50,640 bases of DNA. Origin: Actinomadura sp. 6K520 (GTDB lineage Bacteria; Actinomycetota; Actinomycetes; Streptosporangiales; Streptosporangiaceae). The stretch spans positions 1-50,640 of the forward strand of contig NZ_SMLC01000040.1 in NCBI RefSeq assembly GCF_004349245.1, given 5' to 3'. A model generated the notes under the pieces. It saw only the letters and a list, made by a program, of their open reading frames with translations, ran no database searches and was not told the origin of the DNA. Shown here piece by piece: positions 8,766 to 15,753 of this stretch (the first letter of the stretch is position 1; the number at the start of each line of letters is the position of its first letter). The position numbers were made by a program, and so were the translations under genes.

Positions 8766-8888
8766 GCTCGCTGCGCTCGCTTGTTTCTCGCAGGCTCGAA
8801 ACCAGGAGGGTGCACGGCTGTGCCGGGTTGCTCGCTGCGCTCGCTTGTTTCTCGCAGGCTCGAAACCAGGAGGGTGCACGGCTGTGCG
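8766..8888. repeat. Two tandem 64-bp units sharing the copy A hairpin loop
   Basis: Unit 1 (8766-8829) and unit 2 (8830-8888) are almost identical. Each carries GCTCGCTGCGCTCGC, then a small hairpin GTTTC / TCGCAGGCTC loop / GAAAC, then AGGAGGGTGCACGGCTGTGC. The ten-base loop is the same as in copy A just upstream, while the stem differs on both arms together. They lie 57 bp downstream of the prs stop codon. Confidence 0.85.
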
Positions 8889-8945
8889 GGGTGGGCTTGC
8901 TTGCGGGGGTGTTGGAGGAGGGCGCGCTCTCGCGGCTGGGCCGTT

Positions 8946-9926
8946 TTAGCTGATTCCGCCGAAGAGGCTCGTTACCGAGCCGTCGCTGAAGACCTCGTTG
9001 ATCGCGCGGGCTACCAGGGGGGCGATCGAGAGGACCGTCAGCTTGTCGAACTGCTTCTCCTCTGGGATGGGGAGGGTGTTCGTCAGGACGACCTCGGAGA
9101 TGCGGGAGTTCTTCAGGCGGTCCACGGCGGGGCCGGAGAGGACGCCGTGGGTGGCCGCCACCACCACGCGGCTGGCGCCCTGGTCGAACAGGGCGTCGGC
9201 GGCCTTGATGATGGTGCCGCCGGTGTCGATCATGTCGTCGACGATGACGCAGGTGCGGCCCTCCACCGCGCCGACCACGTCGAAGACCTTGACCTCGTTG
9301 GCCACGTCCGGGTCGCGCTTCTTGTGGATGATGGCCATCGGCACGCCGCCCAGGCGGTCGGACCAGCGTTCGGTCACCCGGACCCGGCCCGCGTCGGGGG
9401 CCACCACCGTGACCTGCGAGGTGTCCAGGCGGCTCTCGAAGTGGTGCGCCAGCAGGTCCAGCGCGAACAGATGGTCGACCGGGCCGTCGAAGAAGCCCTG
9501 GATCTGCGCCGTGTGCAGGTCGACGGCGATCAGGCGGTCGGCGCCGGCGGTCTTGAACAGGTCCGCCATGAGCCGGGCCGAGATCGGCTCGCGGCCCCGG
9601 TGCTTCTTGTCCTGGCGCGCGTAGCCGAAGAACGGCGCCACGACCGTGATCCGCTTGGCCGACGCGCGCTTCAGCGCGTCCACCATGATGAGCTGCTCCA
9701 TGATCCACTGATTGATGGGAGCGGTGTGGCTCTGGATCACGAAGGCGTCCGAGCCGCGCACCGATTCCAGGAACCGCACGAACGTCTCACCGTTCGCGAA
9801 GTCGTACGCGGACGTCGGCGTCAACTCGACATGGAGGTTGTCGGCTACTTCCTTGGCCAGGTCCGGGTGGGCTCGGCCGGTGAAGAGCATCAGCTTCTTC
9901 TGGCCACTCGCTTTGATCCCACTCAC
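8946..9926 (-). CDS. prs: Ribose-phosphate pyrophosphokinase
   Basis: 326 residues, the usual length. It makes PRPP from ribose-5-phosphate and ATP for nucleotide, His and Trp synthesis, and in actinomycetes also for decaprenyl-phosphate pentoses. Markers are LFTGRAHPDLAKEVA (start), FANGETFVRFLESVRG, the catalytic flexible loop YARQDKKHRGREPISARL, the metal/ATP site AVDLHTAQIQGFFD, and the PRPP-binding VIVDDMIDTGGTI. The GTG at 9926 (VSGIKASGQKK) is preceded by GAGGGGGAG; an ATG at 9983 would add 19 residues not seen in the family. glmU lies upstream on the same strand. Confidence 0.96.
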   Translation of the reverse strand: MSGIKASGQKKLMLFTGRAHPDLAKEVADNLHVELTPTSAYDFANGETFVRFLESVRGSDAFVIQSHTAPINQWIMEQLIMVDALKRASAKRITVVAPFFGYARQDKKHRGREPISARLMADLFKTAGADRLIAVDLHTAQIQGFFDGPVDHLFALDLLAHHFESRLDTSQVTVVAPDAGRVRVTERWSDRLGGVPMAIIHKKRDPDVANEVKVFDVVGAVEGRTCVIVDDMIDTGGTIIKAADALFDQGASRVVVAATHGVLSGPAVDRLKNSRISEVVLTNTLPIPEEKQFDKLTVLSIAPLVARAINEVFSDGSVTSLFGGIS

Positions 9927-10060
9927 CTCTGACAACTCCCCCTCAATGGAAATTCGCTTCACGTGGGTGTTGTCCCCACTCACCGCGCGCTACAAGAGTT
10001 CGGCGCGCGGAAGCCTGGTCGTCCGCCTCCCGCCGCGTGGCGGGGTGGTCCCCTGTGGCC

Positions 10061-10074
10061 GCGCCCTAGGGCGC
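10061..10074. repeat. Perfect palindrome across the glmU stop codon
   Basis: GCGCCCTAGGGCGC is a perfect 14-bp palindrome that includes the TAG stop of glmU (10066-10068). It could help form a weak 3' hairpin. The 139-bp glmU-prs gap that follows shows no gene. Confidence 0.5.
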
Positions 10075-11505
10075 GTCCTCCTCACGTGCACGGCGGGCCG
10101 CGTCCGCCGCGGGCGTGCCCGCCCGGCGCCGCTCGACCCACCCCTCGACGTTGCGCTGCCGGGCCCGCGCGACCGCCATGGCGCCCGGCGGGACGTCCTG
10201 GATGATCACCGAGCCGGCCGCGGTGTAGGCGCCGTCGCCCACCGTCACCGGTGCGACGATCATGTTGTCGCTGCCGACCCGGACCTGCGAGCCGATCACG
10301 CTGCGGTGCTTCTCGACACCGTCGTAGTTCACGAACACCGAGCCCGCGCCGATGTTGGAGCCGTCGCCGATCTCCGCGTCGCCCACGTACGTCAGGTGCG
10401 GCACCTTGGTGCCCTCGCCGAGGTCGGCGTTCTTGGTCTCGACGTAGGCGCCGACCTTGGCCTTGCGGGCCAGTCGCGTGCCCGGCCGCAGGTAGGCGTA
10501 GGGACCGACGGACGCCTCAGGGCCGATCTCCGCCCCCAGGCACACCGCGTTGAGCACGGTCGCGCCCGCGCCGACGCGCGTGTCCGTCAGGGTGCAGCCG
10601 GGGCCCACCCGGGCGCCCTCGGCCAGGTGCGTGCGTCCGTGCAGCTGGGTTCCCGGGAGGATCTCGGCGTCCTGTTCCGCGGTCACGTCCACGTCGATCC
10701 ACGTGGTCGCCGGGTCGACGATCGTGACGCCGGCCCGCATGTGCGCTTCGAGGATCCGGTCGTTGAGCTGCCTTCTGGCCTGCGCGAGCTGGACCTTGTC
10801 GTTCACGCCCTGGGTCTCCACCCAGTCGGCCACCAGGTGCGCGCCGGCCCGGTGGCCGTCCCCGCGCACGATCGCCACGACGTCGGTGAGGTACTCCTCG
10901 CCGTTGGCGTTGTCGGTGGTCACGCGCTTGAGCGCGTCGGCCAGCAGGGCGCCGTCGAAGGCGTACATGCCGACGTTGATCTCGTTGAGGGCGCGCTGCT
11001 CGGCGGTCGCGTCCTTGTGCTCGACGATCGCCTCGACGCTCCCGTCGGCGGCGCGGACCATCCGCCCGTACCCGGTCGCGTCGGGGATCTCGGTCGTCAG
11101 GACGGTCGCCGCGTTCCCCTCGGCCTCGTGCGTCCGGACGAGCGCCGCCAGCGTCTCCCCGCGCAGCAGGGGGTGGTCGCCGTTCGTGACGACGACGGTT
11201 CCGTCGAGGGCGCCGGTCTGCTCCAGGGCCATGCGGACGGCGTGCCCCGTCCCGCCCTGGTGCTCCTGGACGACCGGCTCGGCGTCCGGCGCGGCCTGGG
11301 CGAGATGCTCGACGACCTGCTCGCGCCGGTGGCCGACGACGACCACGAGCCGCGCGGGCTCCAGTTCGCGTGCGGCGGCCAGCACATGGCCGAGCATGGT
11401 GCGCCCGCACAGCTCGTGCAGCACCTTCGAGGTGCGGGACTTCATCCGGGTGCCCTCGCCCGCGGCGAGAACGATGACGGCGGCCGGGCGGCTCGCAGCG
11501 CTCAC
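10066..11505 (-). CDS. glmU: Bifunctional UDP-N-acetylglucosamine pyrophosphorylase / glucosamine-1-phosphate N-acetyltransferase
   Basis: 479 residues. It makes UDP-GlcNAc, the precursor of peptidoglycan and other wall polymers. The N-terminal uridylyltransferase domain shows [14 protein letters not shown] (about 10-23), QGGTGHAV and TNGDHPLL. The C-terminal half is a left-handed beta-helix acetyltransferase with hexapeptide repeats, including [35 protein letters not shown] and [13 protein letters not shown]. The GTG at 11505 is preceded by GAGGAG at 7 bases; ATG 11523 would add six residues. The tRNA-Gln lies just upstream, as usual in actinobacteria. Confidence 0.97.
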   Translation of the reverse strand: MSAASRPAAVIVLAAGEGTRMKSRTSKVLHELCGRTMLGHVLAAARELEPARLVVVVGHRREQVVEHLAQAAPDAEPVVQEHQGGTGHAVRMALEQTGALDGTVVVTNGDHPLLRGETLAALVRTHEAEGNAATVLTTEIPDATGYGRMVRAADGSVEAIVEHKDATAEQRALNEINVGMYAFDGALLADALKRVTTDNANGEEYLTDVVAIVRGDGHRAGAHLVADWVETQGVNDKVQLAQARRQLNDRILEAHMRAGVTIVDPATTWIDVDVTAEQDAEILPGTQLHGRTHLAEGARVGPGCTLTDTRVGAGATVLNAVCLGAEIGPEASVGPYAYLRPGTRLARKAKVGAYVETKNADLGEGTKVPHLTYVGDAEIGDGSNIGAGSVFVNYDGVEKHRSVIGSQVRVGSDNMIVAPVTVGDGAYTAAGSVIIQDVPPGAMAVARARQRNVEGWVERRRAGTPAADAARRAREEDAP

Positions 11506-11672
11506 AAGGAGGCTCCTCGGCATCGCGGACGGGATCGGTCGCGAGCACGCCCACCTGCGCCATCAGGGCATGACAGGTCACGGCGCACCCGACACGGGCA
11601 GGATACCGCCCATCTCCCGCCTGTCACCCCGCCGCCCACCTCGGAGGTCTCGGCGCGGGAGACTCCCAGCAG

Positions 11673-11744
11673 CTCCGGCGCAAGGATTCGAACCTTGTCT
11701 AAGGGCACCAAAAACCCTTGTGCTGCCGATTACACCACGCCGGA
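11673..11744 (-). tRNA. tRNA-Gln (TTG anticodon)
   Basis: A 72-nt cloverleaf. The acceptor arms TCCGGCG/CGCCGGA pair perfectly, the D arm contains GTGT...GCAC, the anticodon stem AGGGT/GCCCT encloses the loop TTTTGGT with anticodon TTG, and the T arm is CAAGG-TTCGAAT-CCTTG. The discriminator base is G and no CCA is encoded. It lies 167 bp upstream of glmU on the same strand. Confidence 0.96.
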
Positions 11745-12095
11745 AAGTCACGAGCGGGCCGGAAGGAGTCCCGATCCGACCGGCCCACAACCATACCCAG
11801 CCGGGCGCCGCGGAGCCCACTCCATTCCACGGAATGGATCTTGAGCTGCGCCGGTCGGCCGATATGTCGGCATCGGTTTAGAACGCCCGGTGTGGGCAAC
11901 GCCTCATCATGCCGCCCGGCGCGGGTGGCCCCGGCGACGGAGTCGAGGCCGGTGCCGGTGCCGAACTTCCGGTGGCCGCCGAGCGTTCGGCCTGGTGAGG
12001 GTCTCTCTCGCCGCCCTGTCGCGGTGGTCTGGCGGTCAGCTGTAGCGCAAGAGAGTTTTGTGGCCCGAGAGGCAGTTTCGTACTCAATTTACGAG
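11745..12095. other. Intergenic region between tRNA-Gln and the desaturase
   Basis: About 350 bp without a believable gene. It should hold the tRNA-Gln promoter (minus strand); TATGGT at 11790-11795 (minus) is a possible -10 but is weak. Two inverted repeats are visible: TCCATTCC-AC-GGAATGGA (11821-11838), an 8-bp perfect match, and GCCGA-TATG-TCGGC (about 11858-11871). Base composition becomes less GC-rich from about 12040 toward the desaturase promoter. Confidence 0.5.
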
Positions 12096-12143
12096 TTGAC
12101 CACTGTGAACCTACGGTTCCGTAGGTTACGTTGACGTAGGTAA
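12096..12143 (+). promoter_or_regulatory. Desaturase promoter with palindromic operator
   Basis: AACCTACGG (12108-12116) and CCGTAGGTT (12119-12127) are perfect 9-bp inverted arms around TT. The half-site CGTAGGT appears again at 12135-12141, 15 bp from its first copy. A TTGACC hexamer at 12096-12101 is a possible -35 box; the -10 is unclear but would fall inside the palindrome. The architecture fits a TetR-family operator, and the TetR gene lies in the same transcription unit downstream. Confidence 0.7.
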
Positions 12144-12174
12144 TGCTGTCTCGAGCCACAGGAAGTGGTGACGC

Positions 12175-13128
12175 ATGACAACGGCTCCACCCATGGACCC
12201 CCCTCGCCCGCAGCGGCGTCCAGAGATCCAGTCCGAGCCCCGGGGCAATGCGGAACGCGTGCTCATCGCCGTGTTCACCGGTGTGCCGTTCCTGGCCCTG
12301 TTCGCGGCCGTTCCGCTGGCATGGGGGAGCTTCCTCGGCTGGACGGACGTCGTGCTCATGGCGGTGTTCTACGTCCTGTCGGCCGGGGGGATCACGGTCG
12401 GGTACCACCGGTACTTCACCCACGGGTCCTTCAAGGCCAAGCGCGGCCTGAAGATCTTCATGGCCGTGGCCGGAAGCCTGGCCATGGAGGGGCCCGTCAT
12501 CACGTGGGTCGCCGATCACCGGCGCCATCACAAGCACTCCGACAAGGAGATGGACCCGCACTCGCCGTGGCGGTTCGGCAACGACTGGAAGGCGCTGGCC
12601 AAGGGGCTGGCGTGGGCGCACTACGGCTGGCTGTTCGACGGCGCCCGGACGTCCAAGGAGCGGTTCGCCAAGGACCTGCTGAACGACCGTGACCTCAAGC
12701 GCATCCATCTGGCGTTCCCCGGGCTGGTGGCGGCGTCGTTCCTGCTGCCGGCGGTCATCGGAGGCCTGGTGACCATGTCGTGGACGGGCTTCCTGACGGC
12801 GCTGTTCTGGGCGGGCTTCGTGCGGATCACCCTCGTCCAGCACGTCACGTGGTCGATCAACTCGATCTGCCACACGTTCGGCAAGGAGGACTTCGAGGTC
12901 CGCGACAAGTCCCGCAACGTGTGGTGGCTGGCGATCCCGTCGCTGGGCGAGTCGTGGCACAACCTGCACCACTCGGACCCGACGTGCGCGCGTCACGGCG
13001 TCCTCAAGGGGCAGGTCGACATCAGCGCGCGCATCATCTGGGCGTTCGAGAAGCTGGGCCTCGCGTACGACGTGCGGTGGCCCAACGAGGACCGGCTGGC
13101 GACCAAGCGCACCAAGCAGGCGGTTTGA
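12175..13128 (+). CDS. Acyl-CoA/fatty acid delta-9-type desaturase
   Basis: 317 residues, an integral-membrane di-iron desaturase. All three histidine boxes are present: HRYFTH (78-83), HRRHH (115-119) and HNLHH (262-266). Hydrophobic segments lie before box 1 and between boxes 2 and 3. It would introduce a cis double bond into a long-chain acyl chain and so adjust membrane fluidity. ATG 12175 follows AGGAAGTGG. A TetR regulator gene starts 17 bp after the stop, and the operator palindrome upstream suggests that this regulator controls both genes. Confidence 0.93.
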   Translation: MTTAPPMDPPRPQRRPEIQSEPRGNAERVLIAVFTGVPFLALFAAVPLAWGSFLGWTDVVLMAVFYVLSAGGITVGYHRYFTHGSFKAKRGLKIFMAVAGSLAMEGPVITWVADHRRHHKHSDKEMDPHSPWRFGNDWKALAKGLAWAHYGWLFDGARTSKERFAKDLLNDRDLKRIHLAFPGLVAASFLLPAVIGGLVTMSWTGFLTALFWAGFVRITLVQHVTWSINSICHTFGKEDFEVRDKSRNVWWLAIPSLGESWHNLHHSDPTCARHGVLKGQVDISARIIWAFEKLGLAYDVRWPNEDRLATKRTKQAV

Positions 13129-13145
13129 CCGTCACAATTGGTTCC

Positions 13146-13928
13146 GTGACAGAACCCGCGCCCAGACCTCGCAGAAGGCGGATGACCGGCAAGGAACGCC
13201 GTGAGCAGCTTCTCGACATCGGCCGCTCGCTGTTCGCCGAACGCGGGCTGGACGGCACATCGGTGGAGGAGATCGCCTCGGCGGCCGGTGTGTCGAAGCC
13301 CGTGGTCTACGAGCACTTCGGCGGCAAGGAAGGGCTGTACGCGGTCGTCGTCGACCGCGAGTTCGAGAGCCTGCTGCGGCTCGTCACCGAGTCCCTGAAC
13401 TCCGCGATCCACTACCGGGGCAAGCTGGAGAAGGCCGCGCTGGCGCTGCTGCAGTACATCGAGGAGCATCCGGACGGTTTCCGCATCCTCGTCCGGGACT
13501 CCCACGGCGGGACGGGCACCGGCAGTTACGCGAGCCTGCTGAGCGAGATCGCCGGGGAGGTCGAGTACGTCCTCGCCCAGGAGTTCGACCGCCGCGAGTA
13601 CGACGAGAAGTTCGCGCCCATGTACGCCCAGATGCTGGTCGGCATGGTGGCGATGACGGGCCAGTGGTGGCTGGACGTCCGCAAGCCGCGCCGGGAGGAC
13701 GTGGCGGCGCACGTGGTGAACCTGGCCTGGAACGGCCTGTCCGGGCTGGAGCCGAGGCCGTCGCTGGATCCGCGCCGCCGCCGCAAGGAGCAGGAGCGCC
13801 GGGAGCGGCGCGCGGAGAAGGCCGCCGCGAAGGCGGAGAAGGCCGAGGGAAGGGCCGCGGCGAAGGCCGAGAAGGCGCACCGCCGGGGCCGCCACGACCT
13901 GGACGGGCTCGCCGACCCGCTGACATGA
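13146..13928 (+). CDS. TetR-family transcriptional regulator with Lys/Ala-rich tail
   Basis: 260 residues. The N-terminal helix-turn-helix (about 17-66) includes GTSVEEIASAAGVSKPVVYEHFGGKEGLY, a standard TetR recognition region; the rest of the core is the helical ligand-binding and dimer domain. The last ~50 residues are an unusual charged, alanine-rich tail (KAAAKAEKAEGRAAAKAEKA) that probably forms a long helix or contacts DNA. The GTG at 13146 is chosen because it gives a short leader before the domain; its ribosome binding site is weak. Cotranscription with the desaturase suggests feedback control of membrane lipid desaturation. It resembles lipid-metabolism TetR regulators of mycobacteria, but the exact ortholog is not established. 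Confidence 0.9.
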   Translation: MTEPAPRPRRRRMTGKERREQLLDIGRSLFAERGLDGTSVEEIASAAGVSKPVVYEHFGGKEGLYAVVVDREFESLLRLVTESLNSAIHYRGKLEKAALALLQYIEEHPDGFRILVRDSHGGTGTGSYASLLSEIAGEVEYVLAQEFDRREYDEKFAPMYAQMLVGMVAMTGQWWLDVRKPRREDVAAHVVNLAWNGLSGLEPRPSLDPRRRRKEQERRERRAEKAAAKAEKAEGRAAAKAEKAHRRGRHDLDGLADPLT

Positions 13929-13930
13929 CG

Positions 13931-14001
13931 GGCCGCCGGGACGGCGGCCGGGCGAACACGACAACCGGTGGCCGTCCGGAGTTCGTCCGGGCGGCCACCG
14001 G
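13931..14001 (+). terminator. Two GC-rich hairpins downstream of the TetR gene
   Basis: The first is GGCCGCC-GGGAC-GGCGGCC (13931-13949), two bases after the TetR stop codon. The second pairs 13965-13980 with 13986-14001 (outer arms CCGGTGGCC and GGCCACCGG), a long near-perfect stem with a five-base loop. Neither has a U-tract, as is common for terminators in very GC-rich actinomycetes. Confidence 0.65.
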
Positions 14002-14241
14002 CCAGGGGTCGCCGGCTCGGGTCGCGAGACCGGGGTTCGCCGGACGCCGCCCGCCCGTCCGAGCTGGCACACCGCAGGGGAACGAGTAGCTTCCCTCGGC
14101 GGACGGGCGGCATCCCGTCTATGGGGTTGTGAGAGCGGCGGATCGCCTCCCGGCCGGCGCCGAGGGACGCGTCGCTCTCGCGGGTGCCGAGGGCCTCGCC
14201 GGGGACCCGTCTTGCCGAGGGTCCCGCACCGCCGCTGTTTT
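14002..14241. other. Intergenic region before the patatin-like gene
   Basis: No supported gene. Open frames here lack ribosome binding sites and resemble no family. The sequence leads into two operator-like sites at 14242-14289. Confidence 0.5.
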
Positions 14242-14255
14242 TCTCGACATCAAGA
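14242..14255. promoter_or_regulatory. MarR-type operator, site 1
   Basis: TCTCGA-CA-TCAAGA, a near-perfect inverted repeat, about 95 bp upstream of the patatin-like start codon. It matches sites 2 and 3 in the consensus TCTYGA-NN-TCAAGA. Confidence 0.7.
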
Positions 14256-14275
14256 GAGAGCATGCCCCACCCATA

Positions 14276-14289
14276 TCTTGATGTCAAGA
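14276..14289. promoter_or_regulatory. MarR-type operator, site 2
   Basis: TCTTGA-TG-TCAAGA, a perfect 6-bp inverted repeat with a two-base centre. It lies 34 bp from site 1 (centre to centre), about three helical turns, so two dimers could bind the same DNA face. It is 62 bp upstream of the patatin-like start. Confidence 0.75.
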
Positions 14290-14350
14290 ATTCAACGTCT
14301 AGGCCCATTGCCGGATGCCGCGCCGCCGGGGGCGTCCCTATGGTCGGGGC

Positions 14351-15163
14351 ATGGAACTCAGTGGAGGCGGGTGGGCGCTGGTCCTCGGGCCCGGCGGACC
14401 GGTCGGGACGGCGTGGCTGACGGGCCTCGCGGCGGGGCTGCGGCGGGCGGGCGTGGAGCCGGCGGCGGCGGACCTGATCGTCGGGACGTCGGCGGGCGCG
14501 ATCGCGGGCGCGATGATCGCCACGGGACGGGAGCTGGCCGCGGTGGCGGAGCTGCCGCCCTCGGGTGAGCGGCGCTCGGCGGTGGACGGGTCGGTGATGG
14601 CCGGGGTGGTCGAGATCGGGAGCGCCGCCGATCTGGCCCCGGACGAGGCCCGGCGGCGGATCGGGCGGCTGGCGCTGGAGGCGGCGGCACTGCCGGAGGA
14701 GCGGCACAGGGCGAGCATGGAGTTCCTCGTGGGGACCGACGAGTGGCCCGAGCGGCGGCTCCGCGTCACCGCCGTGGACGTGGCGTCGGGCGAGCGGGTC
14801 GTGTGGGACGCGGCGAGCGGCGTCCCGCTGACCGCGGCGGTGGCGGCGAGCAGCGCCGCCCCGGGCTTCGCCGAACCCGTGACGATCAACGGCCGGCGCT
14901 ACATGGACGGCGCGTTCGGCGGCGGGTCCAACGCGGACCTGGCGCGGGGCGCCGGTGCGGTGGTGCTGGTCGAGCCGCTCCCGCAGGCGTCGGGCGGCGC
15001 GGCGGCGGATGTCCGGATCGTCCCCGACGACGGGGCGCGGGAGGCGTTCGGGGAGAACGTCGGCGATCTGGCGCGCTGGACGCCGGCCTACCGGGCGGGA
15101 TTCCGGCAGGCCGCGGCGGCGGCGGAGCGGATCAGACCCGTCGCCGGGGTTCCGGGCGGGTGA
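14351..15163 (+). CDS. Patatin-like phospholipase / serine acyl hydrolase
   Basis: 270 residues from ATG 14351. The patatin signature is complete: oxyanion loop GPGGPVGTAW (13-22), nucleophile elbow GTSAG with Ser47, and the catalytic Asp in the DGA motif (Asp186, YMDGAFGG). Such enzymes hydrolyse acyl chains from phospholipids or other esters. No signal peptide or membrane helix is seen, so it is probably cytoplasmic or peripheral. An in-frame ATG at 14315 would add 12 residues. Two MarR-like operator sites lie upstream and the marR gene follows 53 bp later, so the two are probably regulated together. Confidence 0.92.
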   Translation: MELSGGGWALVLGPGGPVGTAWLTGLAAGLRRAGVEPAAADLIVGTSAGAIAGAMIATGRELAAVAELPPSGERRSAVDGSVMAGVVEIGSAADLAPDEARRRIGRLALEAAALPEERHRASMEFLVGTDEWPERRLRVTAVDVASGERVVWDAASGVPLTAAVAASSAAPGFAEPVTINGRRYMDGAFGGGSNADLARGAGAVVLVEPLPQASGGAAADVRIVPDDGAREAFGENVGDLARWTPAYRAGFRQAAAAAERIRPVAGVPGG

Positions 15164-15186
15164 CGTGCCGGGGGCGCGGCCATGTT

Positions 15187-15200
15187 TCTCGATATCAAGA
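15187..15200. promoter_or_regulatory. MarR-type operator, site 3
   Basis: TCTCGA-TA-TCAAGA, 16 bp before the marR start codon. The position suggests autorepression of marR. It has the same consensus as sites 1 and 2. Confidence 0.75.
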
Positions 15201-15216
15201 CAGGTAGGGTGTCGGC

Positions 15217-15720
15217 ATGCAGGATGAGGTCGACCGGCTGGTCGAGGCGTGGAACGCCGAACGTCCGGATCTGGACGTCCGGCCGCTGCAGGTCCTCAGC
15301 CGCGTCTCCCGGCTGGCCCGGCACCTGGACCGTGCCCGGCGCGCCGTGTTCGTGGACCACGACCTGGAGTCGTGGGAGTTCGACGTGCTCACCGCGCTGC
15401 GCCGGGCCGGGAGCCCGTACCAGCTGAGCCCCGGGCGGCTGCTGCGGGCGACGCTGGTGACGTCCGGCACCATGACCAACCGCATCGACCGGCTCGCGGC
15501 GGCGGGGCTGGTCGAGCGGCATCCCGACCCGCAGGACAAGCGCGGCGTCCTGGTCCGGCTCACCGACGCGGGCCGGACGCGCGTGGACGCCGCGTTCGCG
15601 GACCTGCTGGAGCGGGAGCAGGCGATCCTGGACAGCCTCGGCCCGGGTCAGCGCGAGGTCCTCGCCGACCTGCTCCGCACGCTCCTCATCCCGTTCGACA
15701 AGTCCACCGAAGGCCACTAG
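15217..15720 (+). CDS. MarR-family transcriptional regulator
   Basis: 167 residues. A winged-helix DNA-binding domain (about 50-115) shows the MarR pattern: a recognition helix in ATLVTSGTMTNRIDRLAAAGLVER and the wing DPQDKRGVLVRLTDAGR. N- and C-terminal helices form the dimer interface. It probably binds the TCTYGA-NN-TCAAGA sites in front of its own gene and of the patatin-like gene. Its inducer is unknown; phenolic or small acidic ligands are typical of the family. It is convergent with the amidase downstream. Confidence 0.93.
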   Translation: MQDEVDRLVEAWNAERPDLDVRPLQVLSRVSRLARHLDRARRAVFVDHDLESWEFDVLTALRRAGSPYQLSPGRLLRATLVTSGTMTNRIDRLAAAGLVERHPDPQDKRGVLVRLTDAGRTRVDAAFADLLEREQAILDSLGPGQREVLADLLRTLLIPFDKSTEGH

Positions 15721-15753
15721 CCACCGCTGCGCGAGTAGCCACCGCTACGCGAG
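15718..15753. repeat. 18-bp tandem duplication across two convergent stop codons
   Basis: TAGCCACCGCTGCGCGAG (15718-15735) is followed by TAGCCACCGCTACGCGAG (15736-15753), with one mismatch. The first unit begins with the marR TAG stop; the second contains the amidase stop codon on the other strand (15745-15747). The duplication thus defines the end of both genes. Confidence 0.85.

Larger units (their letters stand above)
8352..8945. other. 594-bp non-coding gap between prs and rplY
   Basis: No convincing gene on either strand. The rplY-proximal ~180 bp (8352-8535) should hold the rplY promoter and leader, but I cannot pick clear -35/-10 boxes. The rest is taken up by one copy of a dispersed repeat (about 8549-8716) and two 64-bp tandem units (8766-8888), described separately. 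Open frames over the repeats exist in several phases but match no family. Confidence 0.7.

Noticed and set aside
8766..8888. CRISPR array
   Set aside because: Only two head-to-tail units of 64 bp with no spacers and no cas genes.
8556..9932. A 458-codon plus-strand open frame through the repeats and antisense to prs
   Set aside because: Its first part is the repeat translated and the rest is antisense to prs. No ribosome binding site or family match.
11878..12996. A minus-strand gene over the desaturase
   Set aside because: The reading frame is antisense to a protein with all three His boxes, and has no start signal or known domain.
12993..14707. Minus-strand genes across the TetR and patatin-like region
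   Set aside because: Several overlapping frames exist, all antisense to well-supported TetR and patatin genes, and none has a recognisable motif.
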